From: Actinomycetota bacterium
Lineage (GTDB): Bacteria; Actinomycetota; Acidimicrobiia; Acidimicrobiales; Ilumatobacteraceae
Assembly: GCA_005801025.1 (NCBI GenBank)
Contig: SYDZ01000211.1
Location: 1 to 6,817 of the forward strand
Direction: 5' to 3'
DNA length: 6,817 bases
Part shown: positions 1-5,767 of the stretch, piece by piece
Position numbering within the stretch: position 1 is the first letter of the stretch
Layout: each line of letters opens with the position of its first letter
Program-made: the position numbers and the translations under genes
Notes under the pieces: generated by a model
The model's database searches: none
Told to the model about the DNA's origin: nothing
What the model saw: the letters and a program-made list of their open reading frames with translations, nothing else

Positions 1-1
1 G

Positions 2-385
2 TTGGCTTATGCGCGGAGTCGTTATTTTGAAGTATTCAAAGATGGTCAATGGAAAATTGATGGTCGTGCTGATCTTGGGCGTATTGAGAGACAACAGATT
101 TTCTTAACATCTGCTGTGACAAAAGCAATTGAGCAGACAACATCCAATCCACTACGAACAAGTGAATTGGTAAATGCCGCCATTAATTCGCTCACTGTTG
201 ATTCGGGGCTCAATATTTTGGAAACAGCCAACTTCTTGCGACCGTTGGCATCAGGTGGCATGCGACGATTCAACTTGGCGGTATTGCCTGAAACCATTGA
301 TGACAAGGCCGTGCTAGTGCTCGGTTTTGAAGCGAGGGAAGTCCTGGATTATTTTTCTGGCGTGAGCGGACCACCCATAAAGTAA
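2..385 (+). CDS. LCP (LytR-CpsA-Psr) family protein, C-terminal part, 5' end outside window
   Basis: This is the last 127 residues of an LCP-family phosphotransferase. These membrane-anchored, extracytoplasmic enzymes move undecaprenyl-pyrophosphate-linked glycopolymers onto peptidoglycan. The evidence is the family's C-terminal core: an ALAYARSR-like strand (residues 2-7), then DGRADLGRIERQQIF (about residues 20-34), matching the conserved D-x-G-R-x-x-R-Q block whose arginines bind the polyprenyl pyrophosphate. The frame is open at the left edge, so the leucine at base 2 is an internal codon and not a start. The N-terminal membrane anchor and most of the LCP domain lie upstream. The protein ends soon after the LCP fold, with no added C-terminal domain. 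It lies 73 bases before rmlA on the same strand. That fits attachment of a rhamnose-containing wall polymer, which is an inference. The family call is fairly sure; the exact substrate is unknown. Confidence 0.85.
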   Translation: MAYARSRYFEVFKDGQWKIDGRADLGRIERQQIFLTSAVTKAIEQTTSNPLRTSELVNAAINSLTVDSGLNILETANFLRPLASGGMRRFNLAVLPETIDDKAVLVLGFEAREVLDYFSGVSGPPIK

Positions 386-450
386 TAATACTTTCCGGAC
401 GGACTCGCTAAGATCTTTCCAACAAGCCAGCAGTGGCCGACTATTGAGAC

Positions 451-455
451 GGAGA
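451..455 (+). promoter_or_regulatory. Ribosome binding site deciding the rmlA start
   Basis: GGAGA lies 3 bases before the ATG at 459, inside a purine-rich run. An in-frame TTG at 444 would add five residues (MRRRH) that the family lacks and would place this site inside the gene. The ATG, which opens directly with MKALILAGG, is therefore preferred. The spacing is short, so this is a moderate call. Confidence 0.5.
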
Positions 456-458
456 CAC

Positions 459-1538
459 ATGAAAGCACTGATTTTGGCTGGGGGTGCTGGAACTCGTCTT
501 CGACCGATCACTCATACCAGCGCCAAACAATTGGTGCCAGTGGCCAATAAGCCGATCTTGTTTTACGGCATTGAGGCCATGGTCGCGGCGGGTATCACTG
601 ATATCGGCGTGATCGTTGGTGACACCCGTATCGAAGTCATGGGCGCTTTGGGTGACGGTTCTCATTTCGGGGCCCAGTTCACTTTCATTCCTCAAGATGA
701 ACCACTCGGCTTGGCTCACTGTGTTCTCATCGCCTCGGATTTTCTTGGCGATGATGATTTCGTGATGTACCTCGGAGACAATCTCCTGGAACAGGATTTG
801 GCTGCTTTCGTCCACGCATTTGAATCGGCGCGGCTTACAAGTAACCCGCCAACAGCACAGATTTTGTTGAAGAAAGTTCCTGATCCACATCGCTTCGGTA
901 TTGCTGAACTTGACGCTGCTGGCAACGTCATTCGTCTCATTGAAAAACCTGCTGACCCGCCGACGGATCTGGCATTAGTTGGTGTGTATCTATTTGATCG
1001 CACGATCAACGAGGCTGTGAGAGCCATCGCGCCCTCACCACGCGGGGAACTTGAGATTACAGATGCCATTCAATGGCTTGTTGATCAAGGCAAAATAGTG
1101 CGCCAAGAATTACTGACTGGTTGGTGGATTGATACCGGAAAGTTGACGCCTTTGCTTGAAGCCAATCGTCTGCTTCTTGAGGTCATCACTCCACGCATTG
1201 ATGGTGACGTTGACGATTTGTCCACTCTTGATGGGCGAGCAGTCGTCGAGGCTGGAGCCACTGTGCGAAACTCAATCCTGCGTGGACCGCTCGTCATTGG
1301 CAAGAACGCACGAATTATTGACAGTTTCATTGGTCCTTTTACTGCTATCGGTGATGGTTGCGAGATCGTGATTAGTGAAATTGAGCACTCGGTGATTATG
1401 CAAAGTAGTCGCATCATTGACATCAAGCGGCTTGAAGATAGTTTGATCGGGCGCGAGGCTGAAGTCATTCGTTCACAAAAGAGACCGCGCGCCTTGCGCT
1501 TGATGATTGGCGATCATTGCCAGATTGACACGGAGTAA
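459..1538 (+). CDS. rmlA: Glucose-1-phosphate thymidylyltransferase, long form (RmlA)
   Basis: Cytoplasmic enzyme for the first step of dTDP-L-rhamnose synthesis: glucose-1-phosphate plus dTTP gives dTDP-glucose and pyrophosphate. The protein has 359 residues. The nucleotidyltransferase domain is at about 1-240, with GGAGTRLRP (8-16), the AKQLVP block with K23, LGDN (105-108, metal-binding Asp), EKP (162-164), GELEITD (196-202) and WIDTG (223-227). After about 245 comes a hexapeptide-like left-handed beta-helix tail (for example V-x-N-S-I-L-R-G-P and I-G-P-F-T-A-I-G-D-G). This tail separates the long form (about 355 residues, StrD/DesIII-like, common in Actinobacteria) from the short form of about 290 found in enteric bacteria. 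It is the first gene of the rml operon and its stop is 3 bases before rmlC. All catalytic motifs are intact. The activity call is firm; whether the product feeds only rhamnose cannot be seen here. Confidence 0.95.
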   Translation: MKALILAGGAGTRLRPITHTSAKQLVPVANKPILFYGIEAMVAAGITDIGVIVGDTRIEVMGALGDGSHFGAQFTFIPQDEPLGLAHCVLIASDFLGDDDFVMYLGDNLLEQDLAAFVHAFESARLTSNPPTAQILLKKVPDPHRFGIAELDAAGNVIRLIEKPADPPTDLALVGVYLFDRTINEAVRAIAPSPRGELEITDAIQWLVDQGKIVRQELLTGWWIDTGKLTPLLEANRLLLEVITPRIDGDVDDLSTLDGRAVVEAGATVRNSILRGPLVIGKNARIIDSFIGPFTAIGDGCEIVISEIEHSVIMQSSRIIDIKRLEDSLIGREAEVIRSQKRPRALRLMIGDHCQIDTE

Positions 1539-1541
1539 ACA

Positions 1542-2093
1542 ATGTCCAAGGTATCTGCGAGCGACAAAATTGACGGTGTCTTTATCGTTGAACCGACAAT
1601 TCACGGTGATCAGCGCGGCCTGTTTATCGAGACTTATCGCCGCGAGTGGTTTCCTAATGGACGCGAGATGATTCAAGGAAATCGTTCCAATAAGCAAGCT
1701 GGAGCGCTTGTTGGTTTGCATTATCACATGCATCAATCAGATTACTGGTACACGCCAGTGGGGACGATACGCGTGGTGCTTCATGACTTACGCGAAGGTG
1801 GCCCAACCGACGGCGCAACACAAATGATTGAGATCAGCGGCGAAAACCACAAGGGCGTGTACATCCCACCAGGTGTGGCCCACGGTTTTTCAGCTCTCAC
1901 AGAAGTGGTCATGACGTATCTCGTTGATGGCTATTACAACCCTGCTGATGAACTAGGCGTGGCTTGGAATGATCCAGCCATTGGTGCTGATTGGGGAGTG
2001 ACTGATCCAATCATGAGTGAACGCGATCGCACAAATCCAATGCGCTGTGATCTTGCGATCGGTCGGCGTCCCTATTGGCCAATGAGGACCTGA
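1542..2093 (+). CDS. rmlC: RmlC-like cupin, dTDP-4-dehydrorhamnose 3,5-epimerase family, with atypical active site
   Basis: By position and family this is the third pathway step, epimerising dTDP-4-keto-6-deoxyglucose at C3 and C5. The protein has 183 residues, the usual RmlC length. Family landmarks are D-Q-R-G-L-F-I-E-T-Y (23-32), G-L-H-Y (58-61), the second cupin block IPPGVAHGF (108-116), GYYNP (130-134) and WNDP (142-145). The base pair of the RmlC mechanism, His (H60) and Asp (D144), is kept, as is the Tyr region (Y131/Y132). Two usual residues are not kept: the Arg of RGLH is V57, and the catalytic Lys aligns with D67. H60-x-H62-x4-D67-x6-G74 instead fits cupin motif 1, and H114 supplies a possible fourth ligand, so a metal site is possible. 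The ATG at 1542 follows GGAG at 1532-1535, which overlaps the rmlA stop. The gap to rmlB is 1 base, so the genes are surely co-transcribed. The family is sure; classical 3,5-epimerase chemistry is less so. Confidence 0.8.
   Translation: MSKVSASDKIDGVFIVEPTIHGDQRGLFIETYRREWFPNGREMIQGNRSNKQAGALVGLHYHMHQSDYWYTPVGTIRVVLHDLREGGPTDGATQMIEISGENHKGVYIPPGVAHGFSALTEVVMTYLVDGYYNPADELGVAWNDPAIGADWGVTDPIMSERDRTNPMRCDLAIGRRPYWPMRT
2084..2088 (+). promoter_or_regulatory. Ribosome binding site supporting the TTG start of rmlB
   Basis: GAGGA lies inside the last codons of rmlC, 6 bases before TTG at 2095. No ATG or GTG lies between it and the conserved KLFITGAAGFIG N-terminus. The TTG start is therefore well supported, and translation is probably coupled to rmlC. 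Confidence 0.65.
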
Positions 2094-2094
2094 G

Positions 2095-3060
2095 TTGAAA
2101 CTATTTATCACGGGCGCAGCAGGATTCATCGGATCGAATTATGTGCGATGGCTGTTATCTCATAGCGATGATTCGGTGACCATTTTTGACAAATTGACCT
2201 ATGCCGGCAATCTGGAAAGCATCCGTGATGTGGTGGACGGTAAACGTTGCACATTCGTGCAGGGTGATATTTGTGACGCTGATGAAGTGTTCGCTGCCAT
2301 GAGAGGTCACGACCAAGTAGTGCACTTCGCTGCCGAAAGTCATGTTGACCGTTCAATCGTTGATCCCTATGCCTTTGTGCGGACCAACGCCTACGGCACC
2401 AATGTCATGTGCGATGTGGCCCGACAAGTTGAGGTCCAACGTTTTCTGCACATCTCAACTGATGAGGTCTACGGCAGCATTGACGAAGGTTCGTTCAGCG
2501 AAACAGATGTTTTGTGTCCGCGTTCGCCTTATTCGGCATCCAAAGCCTCGAGCGATCTCATTGCTTTGTCGTATGTGACAACCTATGGTCTGCCTGTCAT
2601 TGTGACCCGCTGTTCAAACAATTTCGGCCCGTACCAGTTTCCTGAAAAATTGATTCCGTTGTTTACAACAAACCTGTTGGATGGCAAAAAAGTTCCTCTC
2701 TATGGTGATGGCGGCAATGTTCGTGACTGGATCCATGTAGAAGACCACAACATCGCCGCGCACCTCGTTTTACAAAAAGGTGAAGTAGGCCAGGTGTACA
2801 ACATTGGGGCACATAATGAAATTACCAATCGGGAAATCACCTATCGGCTACTCGCGCTCTGTGGTCGTGATGAAAGCTCAATCACCCCCGTTGCTGATCG
2901 CTTAGGGCATGATCGTCGGTATTCAGTGCACATCGACAAGTTGAGTGCTCTCGGCTGGACATTGAGTCGCCCCTTTGAAGATTCCCTTGCCGAAACCGTG
3001 GAGTGGTATCGCGCTAACAGAGCGTGGTGGGAGCCCCTGAAGGCTCGTGCCGGTCTGTGA
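2095..3060 (+). CDS. rmlB: dTDP-glucose 4,6-dehydratase (RmlB)
   Basis: Cytoplasmic NAD-dependent extended short-chain dehydrogenase that turns dTDP-glucose into dTDP-4-keto-6-deoxyglucose, step two of the pathway. The protein has 321 residues, at the short end of the usual range. The Rossmann motif GAAGFIG is at 7-13, and the NAD-ribose Asp and loop (DKLTYAGN) at 32-39. The family stretch HFAAESHVDRSI is at 77-88, the catalytic T122-D123-E124 in STDEVYG at 121-127, and Y146-x3-K150 in YSASK. The nucleotide-sugar binding block with SNNFGPYQFPEKLIP follows. The T-D-E triad separates 4,6-dehydratases from plain epimerases of the same fold. The start is TTG, one base after the rmlC stop. All key residues are present and nothing looks degraded. 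Confidence 0.96.
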   Translation: MKLFITGAAGFIGSNYVRWLLSHSDDSVTIFDKLTYAGNLESIRDVVDGKRCTFVQGDICDADEVFAAMRGHDQVVHFAAESHVDRSIVDPYAFVRTNAYGTNVMCDVARQVEVQRFLHISTDEVYGSIDEGSFSETDVLCPRSPYSASKASSDLIALSYVTTYGLPVIVTRCSNNFGPYQFPEKLIPLFTTNLLDGKKVPLYGDGGNVRDWIHVEDHNIAAHLVLQKGEVGQVYNIGAHNEITNREITYRLLALCGRDESSITPVADRLGHDRRYSVHIDKLSALGWTLSRPFEDSLAETVEWYRANRAWWEPLKARAGL

Positions 3061-3073
3061 ATAGCGAGACGTG

Positions 3074-3922
3074 ATGAAAATCTTGGTGACTGGTGCCAAT
3101 GGTCAACTTGGCCGGGATCTGATGAGTGTGATCACTGCTGGTGGTGACGATGCGTTCGGCATTGACATTGACACAGTTGACATCACTAGCCGTGAAGCAG
3201 TCCAAGATGTTGTTGCCGGTGAGCGACCAGACGCTGTGATTAACTGTGCCGCATTTACTGCGGTTGATGCCTGTGAAAGTAACGCCGAGACAGCAATGTT
3301 GGTCAATGGCGCGGCAGTGCGTTGGGTTGCTGAAGCGAGTGATGCGATCGGTGCTCATCTCGTCCATATCAGCACCGATTATGTATTTGATGGAACGAAA
3401 ATCGGCCCCTATGTTGAAACTGATGTGCCGAATCCCCAGAGTGTCTACGGGCGAACGAAGTTAGTTGGCGAGCACGAGGCGATGGCTCTTGAGACCAGCG
3501 TGGCAGTCGTGCGCACATCATGGGTGTGTGGTTTTTACGGCAACAACATGGTGAAGACCGTGCACAAGTTGGCTCAAGAACGTGATTCACTTTCGTTTGT
3601 GGATGATCAGTTTGGCCATCCGACATTTACATCTGATCTAGCGCCGTTGTTGTATCGCCTTGCCCTTGATCGCCGTTCTGGTTTGTTTCACGGCACCAAT
3701 CAAGGGGCGGTCAGTTGGTATGGATTTGTCCAGGAGATAGTGCGACTGATGGGCAAAGACCCAGCCATGGTGCACCCAATCAGCACCGCCGAACTGCAAC
3801 CACCCCGTCCTGCCCAGCGTCCAGCAAATAGCGTGTTGGACAATAAGGCTTTGCGTGATGCCGGATATCAGGTCACACGAGATTTTCGTGAACCACTTGC
3901 CGAGTTACTCAAACTTCTGTGA
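3074..3922 (+). CDS. rmlD: dTDP-4-dehydrorhamnose reductase (RmlD)
   Basis: Last step of the pathway: NAD(P)H-dependent reduction of dTDP-4-keto-L-rhamnose to dTDP-L-rhamnose in the cytoplasm. The protein has 282 residues, normal for the family. The nucleotide motif GANGQLG is at 7-13, then NCAAFTAVDACE (57-68), STDYVFDG (100-107), catalytic Y125-x3-K129 in YGRTK, RTSWVCG (147-153) and the DQFGHPTFTSDLA block (178-190). A GTG at 3071 directly precedes the ATG at 3074. The ATG is chosen because GAG at 3066-3068 is spaced better for it and because the family N-terminus is M-K-I-L-V-T-G. The gene is 13 bases after rmlB. It ends with TGA, after which the same frame stays open for 44 more codons. 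The protein already has its full family length, so this TGA is taken as a true stop. Confidence 0.95.
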   Translation: MKILVTGANGQLGRDLMSVITAGGDDAFGIDIDTVDITSREAVQDVVAGERPDAVINCAAFTAVDACESNAETAMLVNGAAVRWVAEASDAIGAHLVHISTDYVFDGTKIGPYVETDVPNPQSVYGRTKLVGEHEAMALETSVAVVRTSWVCGFYGNNMVKTVHKLAQERDSLSFVDDQFGHPTFTSDLAPLLYRLALDRRSGLFHGTNQGAVSWYGFVQEIVRLMGKDPAMVHPISTAELQPPRPAQRPANSVLDNKALRDAGYQVTRDFREPLAELLKLL

Positions 3923-3928
3923 TGTATT

Positions 3929-3952
3929 CACTTGAAAGGGGCGACCCCAGTG
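3929..3952 (+). other. Short hairpin just after the rmlD stop
   Basis: The inner stem GGGG (3938-3941) pairs with CCCC (3945-3948) around the loop CGA. An outer stem CACT (3929-3932) pairs with AGTG (3949-3952), leaving TGAAA unpaired on the 5' side. No T-run follows, so it is a weak candidate for an intrinsic terminator at the end of the rml operon. It may instead be mRNA 3'-end protection or chance. Pairing was read by eye and not folded. Confidence 0.35.
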
Positions 3953-3975
3953 CTGACGAGTGGGCTATTTGAGCG

Positions 3976-4035
3976 GTGTGTGGCGGGCATCTTCGCGTGT
4001 AACTCGGTAGGGACCAACGGCGAACTCCCTCACAC
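3976..4035 (+). other. Extended imperfect stem-loop upstream of selD
   Basis: Read outward to inward, GTGTG (3976-3980) pairs with CACAC (4031-4035), and GG (3982-3983) with CC (4028-4029). A G-T and a G-C pair follow, then TTCGC (3992-3996) with GCGAA (4020-4024). A small GGT/ACC hairpin (4006-4008 with 4013-4015) may close the top. There is a 5-base bulge at 3987-3991. It ends 14 bases before the selD ATG. I do not recognise it as a known riboswitch, and tRNA-Sec was looked for and not found. It may be a cis-acting leader, part of a terminator, or chance. Confidence 0.25.
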
Positions 4036-4037
4036 TC

Positions 4038-4043
4038 TAGGCT
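4038..4043 (+). promoter_or_regulatory. Possible -10 element for a leaderless selD transcript
   Basis: TAGGCT fits the actinobacterial TAnnnT -10 pattern and ends 6 bases before the selD ATG, the spacing expected if transcription starts on the A of ATG. No Shine-Dalgarno is visible before that ATG, which fits a leaderless message. No good -35 is seen, so this is a suggestion only. Confidence 0.3.
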
Positions 4044-4049
4044 CGCTCT

Positions 4050-5078
4050 ATGACTGAGATCATGTTCGATGGCGCACCACTGAAACTCACTAAGTGGACA
4101 AGTTGTGGTGGTTGTGCTGCTAAGTGGGGCAAGGACTTATTGGCTGGGCTCGTGGGTGAATTGCCAGTTTCTATTGACCCCGCTTTGTTGATTGGTTTGG
4201 CTCCTTTTGATGACGCTGCGGTGTACAAAGTGAGCGATGACATCGCCCTAGTGAGCACGACGGATTTCTTCCCACCACTCGTCGATGATCCTTCAGACTT
4301 TGGAGCGATCGCTGCTGCAAATGCGTGCAGTGATGTGTATGCCATGGGTGGAAAAGTTTTGATGGCTGTGAATGTCGCTGCTTTTCCAGAGAATTTCCCA
4401 CGTCAAGCCATCGTTGAAATTTTTGCAGCAGCAGCCGAGGTGATGGTGCAAGCGGGAGGCTCGGTTGCAGGTGGACATACGATCCGCAACCCTGAACCAA
4501 TTTTTGGTCTGGCTGTGCAGGGCACGGTTCATCCTGATCGTATTTTTACTAAGGGTGGTGCACAAGAAGGTGATGTTCTCCTGTTATCCAAGCCACTCGG
4601 AACTGGCATTGCCTTAGCTGGCGGCACCGACTCGGAAAAAGCGGCAGCGATTGTTGGTATGCGACAGTTAAATCGCGATGCAAGCGAGCGCTTACAGGCC
4701 GTTGTTGGGGTGCACGGCGTCACCGATGTGACTGGTTTCGCCTTGGCGGGTCATGGATGGGAAATGGCTGAGCGTTCGGGATGTCAGTTTGAAATAAATA
4801 CGTCACTATTGCCTGTGTATCCCGGTGTCCTCGCGGCGGCGCAACGGGGCGTGCGCACTGGGGGAGACGCGCGCAACCGTACCGCCGTCGGGTCACACAT
4901 TTCTTTGGCCTCAGGTGTTGACGCGGCATTTGACACAGTGGCCTTTGATCCACAAACATCGGGCGGTTTATTGGCCGCTGTTGACCCGCACGCGGTCCCA
5001 CTGCTCACCGTTTCAGGTTCGCCATTTGTGGTGATCGGTCGAGTCATCGCTGGCAATGTGGGGTTGCATTTCATCTGA
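4050..5078 (+). CDS. selD: Selenide, water dikinase (selenophosphate synthetase), Cys type
   Basis: Cytoplasmic ATP-dependent enzyme making selenophosphate from selenide. Selenophosphate is the selenium donor for selenocysteine, for 2-selenouridine in tRNA, or for selenium-dependent hydroxylases. The protein has 342 residues, close to E. coli SelD. The N-terminal catalytic loop reads SCGGCAAKWG (18-27). C22 and K25 align with the E. coli Cys17 and Lys20, so this is a cysteine and not a selenocysteine form; C19 is an extra nearby Cys. Further motifs are APFDDAAVY, STTDFFPPLVDDP, the NACSDVYAMGG block, AGGHTIRNPEP, TDVTGFALAGH (usually GFGL) and DPQTSGGLL. An in-frame TAG at 4038 makes the ATG at 4050 the first possible start; it has no Shine-Dalgarno. 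No selA, selB, selC or selenouridine synthase gene is in the window, so the selenium end use is unknown. It overlaps rnhB by one base. Confidence 0.94.
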   Translation: MTEIMFDGAPLKLTKWTSCGGCAAKWGKDLLAGLVGELPVSIDPALLIGLAPFDDAAVYKVSDDIALVSTTDFFPPLVDDPSDFGAIAAANACSDVYAMGGKVLMAVNVAAFPENFPRQAIVEIFAAAAEVMVQAGGSVAGGHTIRNPEPIFGLAVQGTVHPDRIFTKGGAQEGDVLLLSKPLGTGIALAGGTDSEKAAAIVGMRQLNRDASERLQAVVGVHGVTDVTGFALAGHGWEMAERSGCQFEINTSLLPVYPGVLAAAQRGVRTGGDARNRTAVGSHISLASGVDAAFDTVAFDPQTSGGLLAAVDPHAVPLLTVSGSPFVVIGRVIAGNVGLHFI

Positions 5079-5761
5079 TGGCCACTCGTTCTGCAGCACT
5101 CGTTCCGACGCGCGATCTTGAGCGCTCCTTGCATCAGCAAGGGCATCAAGTGATTGTCGGCATTGATGAGGTGGGCAAGGGTTCGTGGGCGGGACCCTTA
5201 GCGGTCGGCGTAGCAGTTTTGCCACTCACAGGAGATCTTGCTGGGGTACGGGATTCAAAATCAATCACTGAGAAAACGCGCGAGGCGATGTTTGAAACCG
5301 TGGGCAATTGGTGCACCTCGTGGGCTGTGGGTTACGCCTCACATCTTGAATGCGATGCACTTGGAATGGCCGACGCTCAGCGACTCGCCACCGAACGCGC
5401 GCTCACACAGTTGACCGTTATTCCCGATGCCGCAGTAGTTGATGGCAGTTGGGATTTTGTGACACCGTTGATTCCCAAAGTTGTGATGCAAGTGAAGGGC
5501 GATACGTCGGTGCTATCGATTGCCGCAGCATCAATCTTGGCAAAGGTCACGCGTGATCGTCTGATGCGTCAGTTGGCCGTTGATTACCCACTGTGGAGTC
5601 TTGATACCAATAAGGGGTACCCATGTCATTGGCATCGCACCGCATTGCAGGGATATGGGCCGTCGGCAATTCATCGTCGCAGTTGGGCGTTCATGGATAA
5701 TTTTGTGCCGTGGTCGGGTGTGCCGCGTATCGACCGCTGTGAAACCCCGACACTTTTCTAA
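5078..5761 (+). CDS. rnhB: Ribonuclease HII
   Basis: Metal-dependent endonuclease that cuts RNA in RNA-DNA hybrids and at single ribonucleotides in DNA, thus acting in genome upkeep. The protein has 227 residues, normal for RNase HII and without the N-terminal domain of RNase HIII. Catalytic residues are D30 and E31 in GIDEVGKG, D122 in VVDG, and D142 in KGDTSV, which is followed by SIAAASILAKVTRD. The C-terminal NKGYP and GPSAIHRRS blocks also fit RNase HII. The usual GRG junction-recognition motif is GKG here (33-35), as in RNase HIII. The ATG shares its A with the selD TGA stop (TGATG), which points to translational coupling; no strong Shine-Dalgarno is seen. The role is unrelated to selenium, so the pairing with selD is probably one of convenience. 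The family call is firm. Confidence 0.93.
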   Translation: MATRSAALVPTRDLERSLHQQGHQVIVGIDEVGKGSWAGPLAVGVAVLPLTGDLAGVRDSKSITEKTREAMFETVGNWCTSWAVGYASHLECDALGMADAQRLATERALTQLTVIPDAAVVDGSWDFVTPLIPKVVMQVKGDTSVLSIAAASILAKVTRDRLMRQLAVDYPLWSLDTNKGYPCHWHRTALQGYGPSAIHRRSWAFMDNFVPWSGVPRIDRCETPTLF

Positions 5762-5767
5762 AAGCGA

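Noticed and set aside
409..414. TAAGAT as -10 of an rmlA promoter
   Set aside because: It fits TAnnnT, but no believable -35 lies 16-19 bases upstream, and the match is common by chance in a 73-base gap. A GCCA/TGGC hairpin at 426-437 in the same gap is also too short to call.
3923..4049. tRNA-Sec (selC) in the spacer before selD
   Set aside because: No TCA anticodon in a proper 7-base loop, no T-arm consensus and no 8-base acceptor stem could be found on either strand.
5753..5764. CTTTT-CT-AAAAG palindrome over the rnhB stop as a two-way terminator
   Set aside because: The stem is mostly A-T with a two-base loop, has no G+C-rich part, and would be unstable.
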